Part shown: one piece after another, positions 6,775-12,184 of the stretch
How positions within the stretch are numbered: position 1 is the stretch's first letter
How the letters are laid out: every line of letters begins with the position of its first letter
NCBI GenBank assembly: GCA_016784945.1
Contig: JADHTP010000071.1
Location: 1-12,184 of the forward strand
Reading direction: 5' to 3'
Length of the DNA: 12,184 nucleotides
From: Deltaproteobacteria bacterium
GTDB taxonomy: Bacteria > Myxococcota_A > UBA9042 > DTJE01
Translations under genes and position numbers: made by a program
The notes under the pieces: model-generated
Told to the model about the DNA's origin: nothing
Database searches by the model: none
Seen by the model: the letters and a program-made list of their open reading frames with translations, nothing else

Positions 6775-7833
6775 CTACACATTGAACCGGAAATGGATCA
6801 CATCGCCATCGAGGACGACGTAGTCCCGGCCTTCGAGGCGGGCCTTGCCGGCTTTCTTCACCGCGGCTTCGGAACCCAGGTTCATCAGGTCGTCGTAGGT
6901 CATGACTTCGGCCCGGATGAAGCCCCTTTCCATGTCCGAATGCACCGTACCCGCGGCCCGGGGCGCCGGCGTGCCTTGCCGGATCGTCCAGGCCCGAACC
7001 TCGTCTTCGCCCACCGTGAGGAAGGAGACCAGGCCCAGCGAGGCATAGGTTTCGCGGATCACAACGTCCAGCACGGGCTCCGTTATGCCCATGGCCTCCA
7101 TGAATTCACCCCGATCCTCGGCCGGGAGGTCCTGGATCTCCTGCTCCACCTTGGCGCAGCAGGGGAAGGTCGGGAGGCCATGCACCGGCAGGTTGGCACC
7201 CGCCAGCAGCGCGTCCCTGTCCAGGCCGATCTGGTCGTCGGCCACGTTGAGCACAACGATGATGGGGCGTCCCGTGAGGAAGGCGTAGCCCTTGAGGTCG
7301 GGATGGACGGCCAGTTCCGGGTCGTCATGGACCAGCCGACCTTCGGACAGCAGCTCCTTGGCCCGCTCCAGGGCCTTTCTTTCCTCGGGCGGGGCCGGAG
7401 TCTTGCCCTTCCTGACGTCGAGATCCATTCGCTCCAGCCGATTCTCCACCACCATCAGGTCCGCCAGGACCAGGTCGTCGATGACGGTGCTGACGTCCCT
7501 GGCGGGCTCGCAGAGACCTTCGCCGTCGAAGGCCCGGGCTACCAGGAGAAATGCGTCCATGGGCTTGACCATGTTCAGAAACGCCGAGTCCAGACCCTGG
7601 CCCCGTTTTTCCAGGTTGCCGATGGAAGGGGCCTGTGCCTCCACGATTTCCAGCACCGCCGGGACGGTCTTTTTCGGCCGGTACATATCGGTCAGCCGGT
7701 CCACTCGCACGTCCGGGACGGGGACCGAGCCCATGGTCAGCCCTCCCTTGTCCTTGCCTCCCGCGGACCCGGCCAGGGCCTGGAACAGGGTGGTCTTTCC
7801 GCTCTGCGGAAGACCGATGATTGCCGCTTTCAT
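6775..7833 (-). CDS. ychF: Divergent YchF/OBG-family P-loop nucleotide-binding protein
   Basis: This 352-residue protein has an intact P-loop at residues 7-14 (GLPQSGKT) and a YchF-type C-terminal TGS-like domain (EVRAWTIRQGTPAPRAAGTVHSD through the end VLDGDVIHFRFNV). YchF proteins are ribosome-associated ATPases linked to translation and oxidative-stress control. Compared with the E. coli protein as I recall it, the G1 Asn-Val is Gln-Ser, the switch I FPFCTIEPN segment is missing, and the G3 DIAGL motif is replaced by EAQAP. The G4 region reads NVADD instead of NVNE. It may therefore bind nucleotide but hydrolyse it differently, or be a second paralogue rather than the housekeeping copy. 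The ATG lies 4 bp after the manB stop, with its AAGGAG site inside the end of manB, so the two are co-translated. Confidence 0.85.
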   Translation of the reverse strand: MKAAIIGLPQSGKTTLFQALAGSAGGKDKGGLTMGSVPVPDVRVDRLTDMYRPKKTVPAVLEIVEAQAPSIGNLEKRGQGLDSAFLNMVKPMDAFLLVARAFDGEGLCEPARDVSTVIDDLVLADLMVVENRLERMDLDVRKGKTPAPPEERKALERAKELLSEGRLVHDDPELAVHPDLKGYAFLTGRPIIVVLNVADDQIGLDRDALLAGANLPVHGLPTFPCCAKVEQEIQDLPAEDRGEFMEAMGITEPVLDVVIRETYASLGLVSFLTVGEDEVRAWTIRQGTPAPRAAGTVHSDMERGFIRAEVMTYDDLMNLGSEAAVKKAGKARLEGRDYVVLDGDVIHFRFNV

Positions 7834-7837
7834 AGGG

Positions 7838-9214
7838 TTATGCTCCTTGCAGCCGGGATCTGATCTCGTCGGCCTTTGACAGCATGGCCGTGCTGATGTT
7901 GTCGAGGGCGTCCTTCGAGTCGGCTTCGAACCGGAAAACCAGTACGGGTTGCGTGTTGGAGGACCTCACCAGGCCCCATCCGTGGGGGAAGCGGACCCGG
8001 ACGCCGTCCACGTCCACCACGTCGCCGTGACGGGACTTGAACAACTCCGTCATGGCCTCCACCACCTTGAATTTCAGGTCGTCGGGACAGTCCAACCGGA
8101 TTTCCGGCGTGGAATGCATGGTGGGGACGGCCTCCAGCAGCCTCGACGCAGGCAGGTTGCTGGAGGATAGCACCTCCAGGAAACGCAGTGCCGAATAGAC
8201 CGCGTCGTCAAAGCCGTACCACCGGTGCCGGAAGAAGATGTGACCGCTCATTTCGCCGCCCAGGAGAGCGTCGTCCTGGGCCATCTTCGCCTTGATGAGT
8301 GAGTGGCCCACCTTCCACATCACGGCCCGCCCACCGGCCTTTTCGATTTCGTCGAAGAGGATCTGGCTGCACTTGACCTCGGAAACGATCTCGGCCCCTG
8401 GGTTCTCTTCCAGCAGGGCCAGGGCCAGGATGAGCAGGACCATGTCGCCGTAGATCACCTCTCCGGTTTCCGTGACCACACCGAGACGGTCCGCGTCGCC
8501 GTCGAAGGCAATACCCAGGTCCGCGCCCGTTTCCACCACCTGCCGGCTGAGGTCGGCCAGGTTGTCGGGGACGGTCGGGTCCGGATGATGATTGGGGAAC
8601 TCACCGTCCATTTCGCAATAAAGGGGTACGGCTTCGATTCCCAGCCGTTCCAACAGGGGGAGGGCGACCCCGCCGCCGGTCCCATTTCCCGCATCCACCA
8701 CCACCTTCAGCGAACGCGAACCCAGCCGTGCGTCCGATGCGACACGGTCCAGGTAGGCGGCCATGACATCGGTTGTGGTGCGACTCCCCTGGCCCTGGGC
8801 AAACCGCCCGGAAACGGCTATGTCACCGATCTCGGCAATGGCGGCGCCATACAGGGCCGTTTTCCCGGCGCAGACCTTGAAACCATTGAAGTTCTTGGGG
8901 TTGTGACTGCCGGTGATCATGACGCCTGCGTCCACGTCCAACTGGTACATGGAGAAATACAGGAGAGGCGTGGGCACAACGCCCACGTCGACCACGTGAA
9001 TGCCGCAGGACTGCATGCCCTTTGACAGGGCGGACGCGAAATCCGGGGACGACGTGCGGCAATCCCTGCCGAGGGTGCAGGTATCCAGGCCCCGATTCGT
9101 GAGCCAGGTGCCCCAGGCCCGTCCCAGGATCCCGACCGACTCGTTGGTCAGGTCCTTGCCGACGATTCCCCGGATGTCGTATTCCCTGAAGATGTGAGGG
9201 TTGAGTTCGGACAT
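7838..9214 (-). CDS. manB: Phosphomannomutase / phosphoglucomutase
   Basis: This 458-residue protein is a complete member of the alpha-D-phosphohexomutase family, AlgC/ManB type. It interconverts mannose-6-phosphate and mannose-1-phosphate, and often also the glucose forms, in the cytoplasm. Key features are the N-terminal FREYDIRG (about 9-16), the phosphoserine loop TGSHNP (Ser103), the metal loop DGDADR (238-243), the sugar-specificity loop GEMSGH (320-325) and the phosphate-binding loop RSSNTQP (417-423). Length is typical. The start ATG has an AAAGGGGG site about 8 nt upstream. It lies downstream of manC, 143 bp away, with the heptad repeats in between, and 4 bp before the YchF-like gene. 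The product feeds ManC, giving GDP-mannose for surface glycans. Substrate preference cannot be read from sequence alone. Confidence 0.95.
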   Translation of the reverse strand: MSELNPHIFREYDIRGIVGKDLTNESVGILGRAWGTWLTNRGLDTCTLGRDCRTSSPDFASALSKGMQSCGIHVVDVGVVPTPLLYFSMYQLDVDAGVMITGSHNPKNFNGFKVCAGKTALYGAAIAEIGDIAVSGRFAQGQGSRTTTDVMAAYLDRVASDARLGSRSLKVVVDAGNGTGGGVALPLLERLGIEAVPLYCEMDGEFPNHHPDPTVPDNLADLSRQVVETGADLGIAFDGDADRLGVVTETGEVIYGDMVLLILALALLEENPGAEIVSEVKCSQILFDEIEKAGGRAVMWKVGHSLIKAKMAQDDALLGGEMSGHIFFRHRWYGFDDAVYSALRFLEVLSSSNLPASRLLEAVPTMHSTPEIRLDCPDDLKFKVVEAMTELFKSRHGDVVDVDGVRVRFPHGWGLVRSSNTQPVLVFRFEADSKDALDNISTAMLSKADEIRSRLQGA

Positions 9215-9247
9215 GGAGTGAACCCCCTTTCAAGAAGAAACAGGGTG

Positions 9248-9350
9248 GATCGTAGATCGTTGATCGTTGATCGTCCATTAATGATCTGTGTGGAAAATGA
9301 CGATGGGTCGAGGTTTCCCCGCGATCGACGATTGACGATGAACGATCGAC
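9248..9350. repeat. Two four-heptad blocks forming an imperfect inverted repeat
   Basis: Block one (9248-9275) is four 7-bp units: GATCGTA, GATCGTT, GATCGTT, GATCGTC. Block two (9323-9350) is GATCGAC, GATTGAC, GATGAAC, GATCGAC. Positions 9251-9275 and 9327-9351 are inverted copies with 21 of 25 matching positions, separated by 51 bp. On RNA they could form a long hairpin between manC and manB. The spacer includes the palindrome CATTAATG at 9276-9283. No open reading frame is supported here. Confidence 0.85.
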
Positions 9351-9357
9351 GGCTGTT

Positions 9358-10452
9358 CTACAGGTACTCGGTCATGTCGCGGATCTTCAGTTCATCGACC
9401 AGGGCCCTGACTTCCTGGGTGCGGTCCGCGGGACAGACCAGCACGGCGCCGCGGGTGACCACCACCACCATGTTTTCCAGGCCCAGAGCCGCCAGGAGGC
9501 CATGGGAGGAATAGAGCACGTTTCCGGTGGAATCCACGGTGATGACCCGGCCGTGGACGAAGTTTTCGTTTTCGTCCGTGGGAAAAGAGGTGAGGGCCCG
9601 CCACGTCCCCACGTCGCTCCATCCAAAGGAGGCGGGGATCACCACGATGCCCTCGGCCTTTTCCATGATCCCGAAGTCAACCGAGATGTTGGGCATGTCG
9701 GACCAGATACGCATCAGGGTCTCGGCGTTTTTGTGGGCCTTCTCGGCCTCCACCAGTTCGTCCACCGCCCTCGCCAGGCCCGGGAGATGGAGTTTGACCT
9801 TGTCCAGGATGGTGGCGGCGCGGAGCACGAAGATCCCGCTGTTCCACAGGTAGCGGCCGGCCTTGAGATAGGACATGGCCGTGTCGTGATCGGGCTTTTC
9901 CACGAAAGCCTGGATGCGCCGGGCACGGTGGCGGATTTCTTCGTTTTCGGGTTCCTGCTCGAATTCGCCGAACCGGATGTATCCGTAGCCCGTTTCGGGA
10001 TGGGTGGGCGTGATACCCAGGGTCACGATTTCACCCCGGGCCGCGTGGGCCGTGGCCGATTCCAGGACTTCGAGGAACATGTTGGGGTCGGCGATGAAGT
10101 GGTCGGAAGGCAGAACGGCCAGGATGGCGTCCGGGTCCCGCTCCAGGCATCGTCGGGCCGACACCGCGATACAAGGGGCCGTGTTCCTGGCCAGTGGCTC
10201 CACGATGACGTTGTCTTCCGGGATGTCGGGGAAAAGGGCCATCAGTCGCGTGGCCAGGCCTTTTGACGTGGCGACCAGGACCCTTTCGTTGGGGACCATG
10301 GGTCGGATGCGTGAATAGGTGTCTTCCACCAGCGTCCGATCCGAGAACAGCTTCAACAGCTGCTTGGGGTGGTCCTCACGCGATAGGGGCCAGAAGCGAG
10401 TACCCTTGCCACCGGCGAGCAGCAGGGCGTGGACGTGGTCCCAGTGCTCCAT
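9358..10452 (-). CDS. manC: Mannose-1-phosphate guanylyltransferase
   Basis: This 364-residue nucleotidyltransferase makes GDP-mannose from mannose-1-phosphate and GTP. The signature LLLAGGKGTRFWPLSR (about 10-25) binds the nucleotide. PSDH (115-118), GYGYIR (155-160), FVEKP (183-187) and WNSGIF (203-208) are family landmarks. It ends after a short left-handed-helix-like region and lacks the C-terminal phosphomannose isomerase domain found in bifunctional AlgA/ManC, so it is the short monofunctional form. A frame extending ten residues upstream (ATG at 10482) is rejected: ATG 10452 has GGGAGG at 10459-10464 with 6-nt spacing and begins near the conserved core. It is first in the minus-strand manC-manB-ychF set and is flanked on both sides by heptad repeats. 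Confidence 0.95.
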   Translation of the reverse strand: MEHWDHVHALLLAGGKGTRFWPLSREDHPKQLLKLFSDRTLVEDTYSRIRPMVPNERVLVATSKGLATRLMALFPDIPEDNVIVEPLARNTAPCIAVSARRCLERDPDAILAVLPSDHFIADPNMFLEVLESATAHAARGEIVTLGITPTHPETGYGYIRFGEFEQEPENEEIRHRARRIQAFVEKPDHDTAMSYLKAGRYLWNSGIFVLRAATILDKVKLHLPGLARAVDELVEAEKAHKNAETLMRIWSDMPNISVDFGIMEKAEGIVVIPASFGWSDVGTWRALTSFPTDENENFVHGRVITVDSTGNVLYSSHGLLAALGLENMVVVVTRGAVLVCPADRTQEVRALVDELKIRDMTEYL

Positions 10453-10458
10453 CACCAA

Positions 10459-10464
10459 CCTCCC
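10459..10464 (-). promoter_or_regulatory. Ribosome binding site deciding the manC start
   Basis: GGGAGG on the minus strand lies 6 nt before ATG 10452. The alternative ATG at 10482 has only a poorly spaced AGGAT before it. This places the start at the shorter form. Confidence 0.65.
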
Positions 10465-10572
10465 GACGAGGTAGCGTGCCATATCCTGCCATCGACTGCA
10501 AACCCGCGGAGTGTCCCATTCGGCTCCGGGGCATGGGCGAAAACCCAGTTTCGGATTCAGGCCCGTCGCCTT

Positions 10573-10587
10573 CCACAGAAACTGTGG
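10573..10587. repeat. Short perfect hairpin in the manC / radical SAM divergent region
   Basis: CCACAG-AAA-CTGTGG is a 6-bp perfect inverted repeat with a 3-base loop. It has no T-tract, so it is not an intrinsic terminator. It touches the first heptad block (10584). It could be an operator or a chance palindrome. Confidence 0.4.
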
Positions 10588-10681
10588 TCAGTTGTCAGAC
10601 GACTGAAGACCTCTTGCGATAAGCGACAGGCGATAAGCCACAGGCCATCTTCGGTAGACGCTGGACGGCAGACGGTAGACA
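10584..10681. repeat. Cluster of three heptad-repeat blocks before the radical SAM gene
   Basis: Block one (10584-10611) is GTGGTCA, GTTGTCA, GACGACT, GAAGACC and is the weakest. Block two (10617-10644) is CGATAAG, CGACAGG, CGATAAG, CCACAGG. Block three (10654-10681) is GTAGACG, CTGGACG, GCAGACG, GTAGACA. Each is 28 bp long, with 5- and 9-bp gaps between them. Unit sequence differs between blocks but the 7-bp period holds within each. Block three ends on the base immediately before ATG 10682. Similar heptanucleotide repeats are known as STRR elements in cyanobacteria; kinship is not shown here. Confidence 0.8.
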
Positions 10682-11992
10682 ATGACCGCCATGATCCAGT
10701 CGGTACTCTTCACACCGGTGCCTCCCTCCCTGGCCTATTCGTCACTGGGGTTTCATGCTGCGTACCAGGGCCTCGGTTCGTGCGAAAGGGCCACCCTTCC
10801 CCAGGTGGAGGGCAGCCGGGCGCGGTCCGTGGAGTCCGGCCGGGTCCTGTCTGAATTCGACTGCATCTACGTGAGCACGGCCTGGGAACTGGAACTGCCC
10901 GTACTGGCGGCGATCCTGCGGGACTGTGGAATCGAACCGCGACGATCCGACCGTCCTCCCACGGCCCCGCTCGTGGTGGCGGGCGGGCCGCAGACCCTGT
11001 CCAATCCCGATGTTCTTGGCTCCATCGCCGACGCGGTGTTCGTGGGCGAGGGCGACCTGGCCTTCGGGCCATTGACCCGGGCGCTGGACTCGGCCCAGGG
11101 CAGGGAAGACGCCCTCGATCGGTTGTCCCGGGTGCCCGGCACCTGGGTGCCGGCGGTGCGGGAAGGGCAGGGCCCTCCTCCACCCGAAAAAGCCCCCGTT
11201 CATGTCCTGCCGGCCCGGTCCGTGCTCGTTGACGAGCCCAACCAGTTCGGCAACGCCTTCCTGGTGGAGGTGGGGAGGGGATGTCCGAGGGAGTGCACCT
11301 TCTGTGTCGTGCGATCCGGCACCCGAAAGACCTGTTTCGTTCCCCCGGAAAGGATCCTGGAGGCCGTGCCGCAGACCGTTCAACGGGTGGGACTGGTGGG
11401 AGCGGCCGTGTCCGACCACCCGAAACTGGTGGAGATCCTGGAAAGCCTGGTGGCCCGGGGGAGCGCTGTGACCCTGAGTTCCCTGAGGGCTGACAGGGCG
11501 ACACGCGACGTGATCCGACTGCTCAGGAGGGGAGGGCTCAAGACCCTGACCGTGGCAGCGGACGGAACATCCGACGCCCTTCGTGCTGACCTGCGCAAGG
11601 GCATCCAGTGGGAGCACCTGGAGAAATGCGTTGAAACGGCCCGGGAGGAGGGCATGGTCAAGCTCAGGATCTACCTGATGGTGGGGATTCCCGCTGAGAC
11701 GGAGGACGACATCGAGGAGTGCGCCCTCTTCGTGCGGAAGTTGGCTTCCCGGATTCGCCTGTCCCTGTCGGTGTCGCCTTTCGTGCCCAAAAGGTTCACC
11801 CCACTGGAGAAAGCCCCGTTTGCCGGGATCAGGACCCTCAAGAGCCGGATCTCCCTCCTGCGCCGGTTGTTGCGCGGATCGGTCAAACTGAAGACCGTGT
11901 CACCACGAACGGCGGATTCCGAGTGGCGCCTGTCTCATGCCAGTTCCCACGGGGCCTGGGACCTCATTGAACCCCTGATGCCGGGGCCCTGA
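10682..11992 (+). CDS. Radical SAM protein, B12-binding-type family, function unknown
   Basis: This 436-residue protein carries a radical SAM cluster motif C-x3-C-x2-C at Cys201, Cys205 and Cys208 (GRGCPRECTFC). It would hold a 4Fe-4S cluster that cleaves S-adenosylmethionine. The N-terminal part has a Rossmann-like pattern (FDCIYVSTAWELELP about 59-73, LVVAGGPQTLSNPD about 97-110, VFVGEGD about 119-125), as in cobalamin-binding radical SAM families of the TIGR03960 type. No DxHxxG cobalamin-ligand motif is visible, so B12 binding is doubtful. The barrel continues with YLMVGIPAETEDDIEE (331-346) and SPFVPKRFTPLE (365-376). The start is uncertain: ATG 10682 and ATG 10691 both lack a Shine-Dalgarno, because heptad repeats occupy the upstream bases. 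It is divergent from manC and its substrate cannot be inferred. Confidence 0.82.
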   Translation: MTAMIQSVLFTPVPPSLAYSSLGFHAAYQGLGSCERATLPQVEGSRARSVESGRVLSEFDCIYVSTAWELELPVLAAILRDCGIEPRRSDRPPTAPLVVAGGPQTLSNPDVLGSIADAVFVGEGDLAFGPLTRALDSAQGREDALDRLSRVPGTWVPAVREGQGPPPPEKAPVHVLPARSVLVDEPNQFGNAFLVEVGRGCPRECTFCVVRSGTRKTCFVPPERILEAVPQTVQRVGLVGAAVSDHPKLVEILESLVARGSAVTLSSLRADRATRDVIRLLRRGGLKTLTVAADGTSDALRADLRKGIQWEHLEKCVETAREEGMVKLRIYLMVGIPAETEDDIEECALFVRKLASRIRLSLSVSPFVPKRFTPLEKAPFAGIRTLKSRISLLRRLLRGSVKLKTVSPRTADSEWRLSHASSHGAWDLIEPLMPGP

Positions 11993-12184
11993 ATCCTGGA
12001 CGCACGACCTTGACTGCCTGTTCCTTCTTCCTGCCGGGTGTCCCATTGTTACCGCTCATCGAAAACCGTAAAAGGATGGACATCGTGGTCGGTACTGGCC
12101 TGAGATGGAGTCTGAGAATCGGCATCGGTCGATCCCCGTCATGAAGCAGAAGAGAGCATCAACGACAATTAGACTTCCCCATGT
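11993..12184. other. Intergenic tail with no supported gene
   Basis: I see no convincing coding sequence or RNA gene in these 192 bases. An open frame from ATG 12141 runs off the window end (MKQKRASTTIRLPH...), but it has no ribosome binding site and is too short to judge. The stretch looks less GC-rich than the neighbouring genes, as expected for intergenic DNA. Confidence 0.5.
12046..12074 (+). promoter_or_regulatory. Weak sigma70-like promoter candidate
   Basis: TTGTTA (12046-12051), a 17-bp spacer and TAAAAG (12069-12074) each match 4 of 6 consensus bases. It could serve a gene starting near or beyond the window end on the plus strand. Matches this weak are common by chance. Confidence 0.22.

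Noticed and set aside
6793..7863. Plus-strand open frame opposite the YchF-like gene
   Set aside because: The minus-strand protein is a clear family member, so this is a shadow frame.
9248..9350. Could the heptad blocks be a CRISPR array?
   Set aside because: Units are 7 bp and contiguous, with no unique spacers of regular length and no cas genes nearby.
10453..10482. Ten-residue N-terminal extension of ManC from ATG 10482
   Set aside because: The upstream ATG has no properly spaced ribosome site, and the extension precedes the conserved core. ATG 10452 has GGGAGG at good spacing.
10592..10620. TTGTCA ... TGCGAT as a promoter for the radical SAM gene
   Set aside because: The spacing is 17 bp but the -10 matches only 3 of 6 bases, and the sequence is inside the heptad blocks, so it cannot be told from repeat sequence.
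11968..12128. Minus-strand frame of about 53 codons overlapping the radical SAM 3' end
   Set aside because: It overlaps a strong coding sequence, has no ribosome site I can see, and no family pattern.
12085..12184. Short open frames at the right edge (GTG 12085 and ATG 12141)
   Set aside because: The first is 19 codons long with no recognisable product. The second runs off the window with only 14 codons and no ribosome site.

Overview
This is a chromosomal segment of a GC-rich Gram-negative bacterium. The best guess is a deltaproteobacterial-type lineage (Myxococcota, Desulfobacterota or relatives). The basis is an IHF-type protein next to the infC-rpmI-rplT genes, lipoprotein-type signal peptides, a PEGA-domain surface protein with a C-terminal WW-rich membrane anchor, and kelch-propeller lipoproteins. 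The taxonomic call is inference; no rRNA is present.

Layout. (1) Positions 1-1501, minus strand: a translation block. It runs from a sigma70-like promoter through tRNA-Val(GAC), infC (IF3), rpmI (L35) and rplT (L20) to the start of ihfA, which is cut by the window edge. The thrS and pheST genes that often flank these genes are absent. (2) Positions 1525-6765, plus strand: a compact three-gene cluster for the cell envelope, starting from a promoter divergent to the tRNA. It encodes a PEGA-domain protein with a signal peptide and a C-terminal membrane helix, then two adjacent predicted lipoproteins, each with about seven kelch-like strands. The second carries a run of nine G that could be slippage-prone. 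(3) Positions 6775-10452, minus strand, convergent with the envelope cluster across a 9-bp gap: manC (mannose-1-phosphate guanylyltransferase), manB (phosphomannomutase/phosphoglucomutase) and a divergent YchF-family P-loop protein. ManB and ManC together make GDP-mannose from mannose-6-phosphate. (4) Positions 10682-11992, plus strand, divergent from manC: a radical SAM protein resembling B12-binding radical SAM families. (5) Positions 11993-12184: no gene I can support.

The most unusual non-coding feature is a set of 28-bp blocks, each made of four 7-bp units. Each block has its own heptad sequence. They sit in both intergenic regions flanking manC. Two blocks downstream of manC (9248-9275 and 9323-9350) form an imperfect inverted repeat. 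Three blocks upstream (10584-10611, 10617-10644, 10654-10681) run up to the start codon of the radical SAM gene.

Most genes belong to known families. The candidates for something under-described are the PEGA plus twin kelch-lipoprotein cluster, the YchF-like protein with lost switch motifs, the orphan radical SAM protein and the heptad-repeat mosaics.
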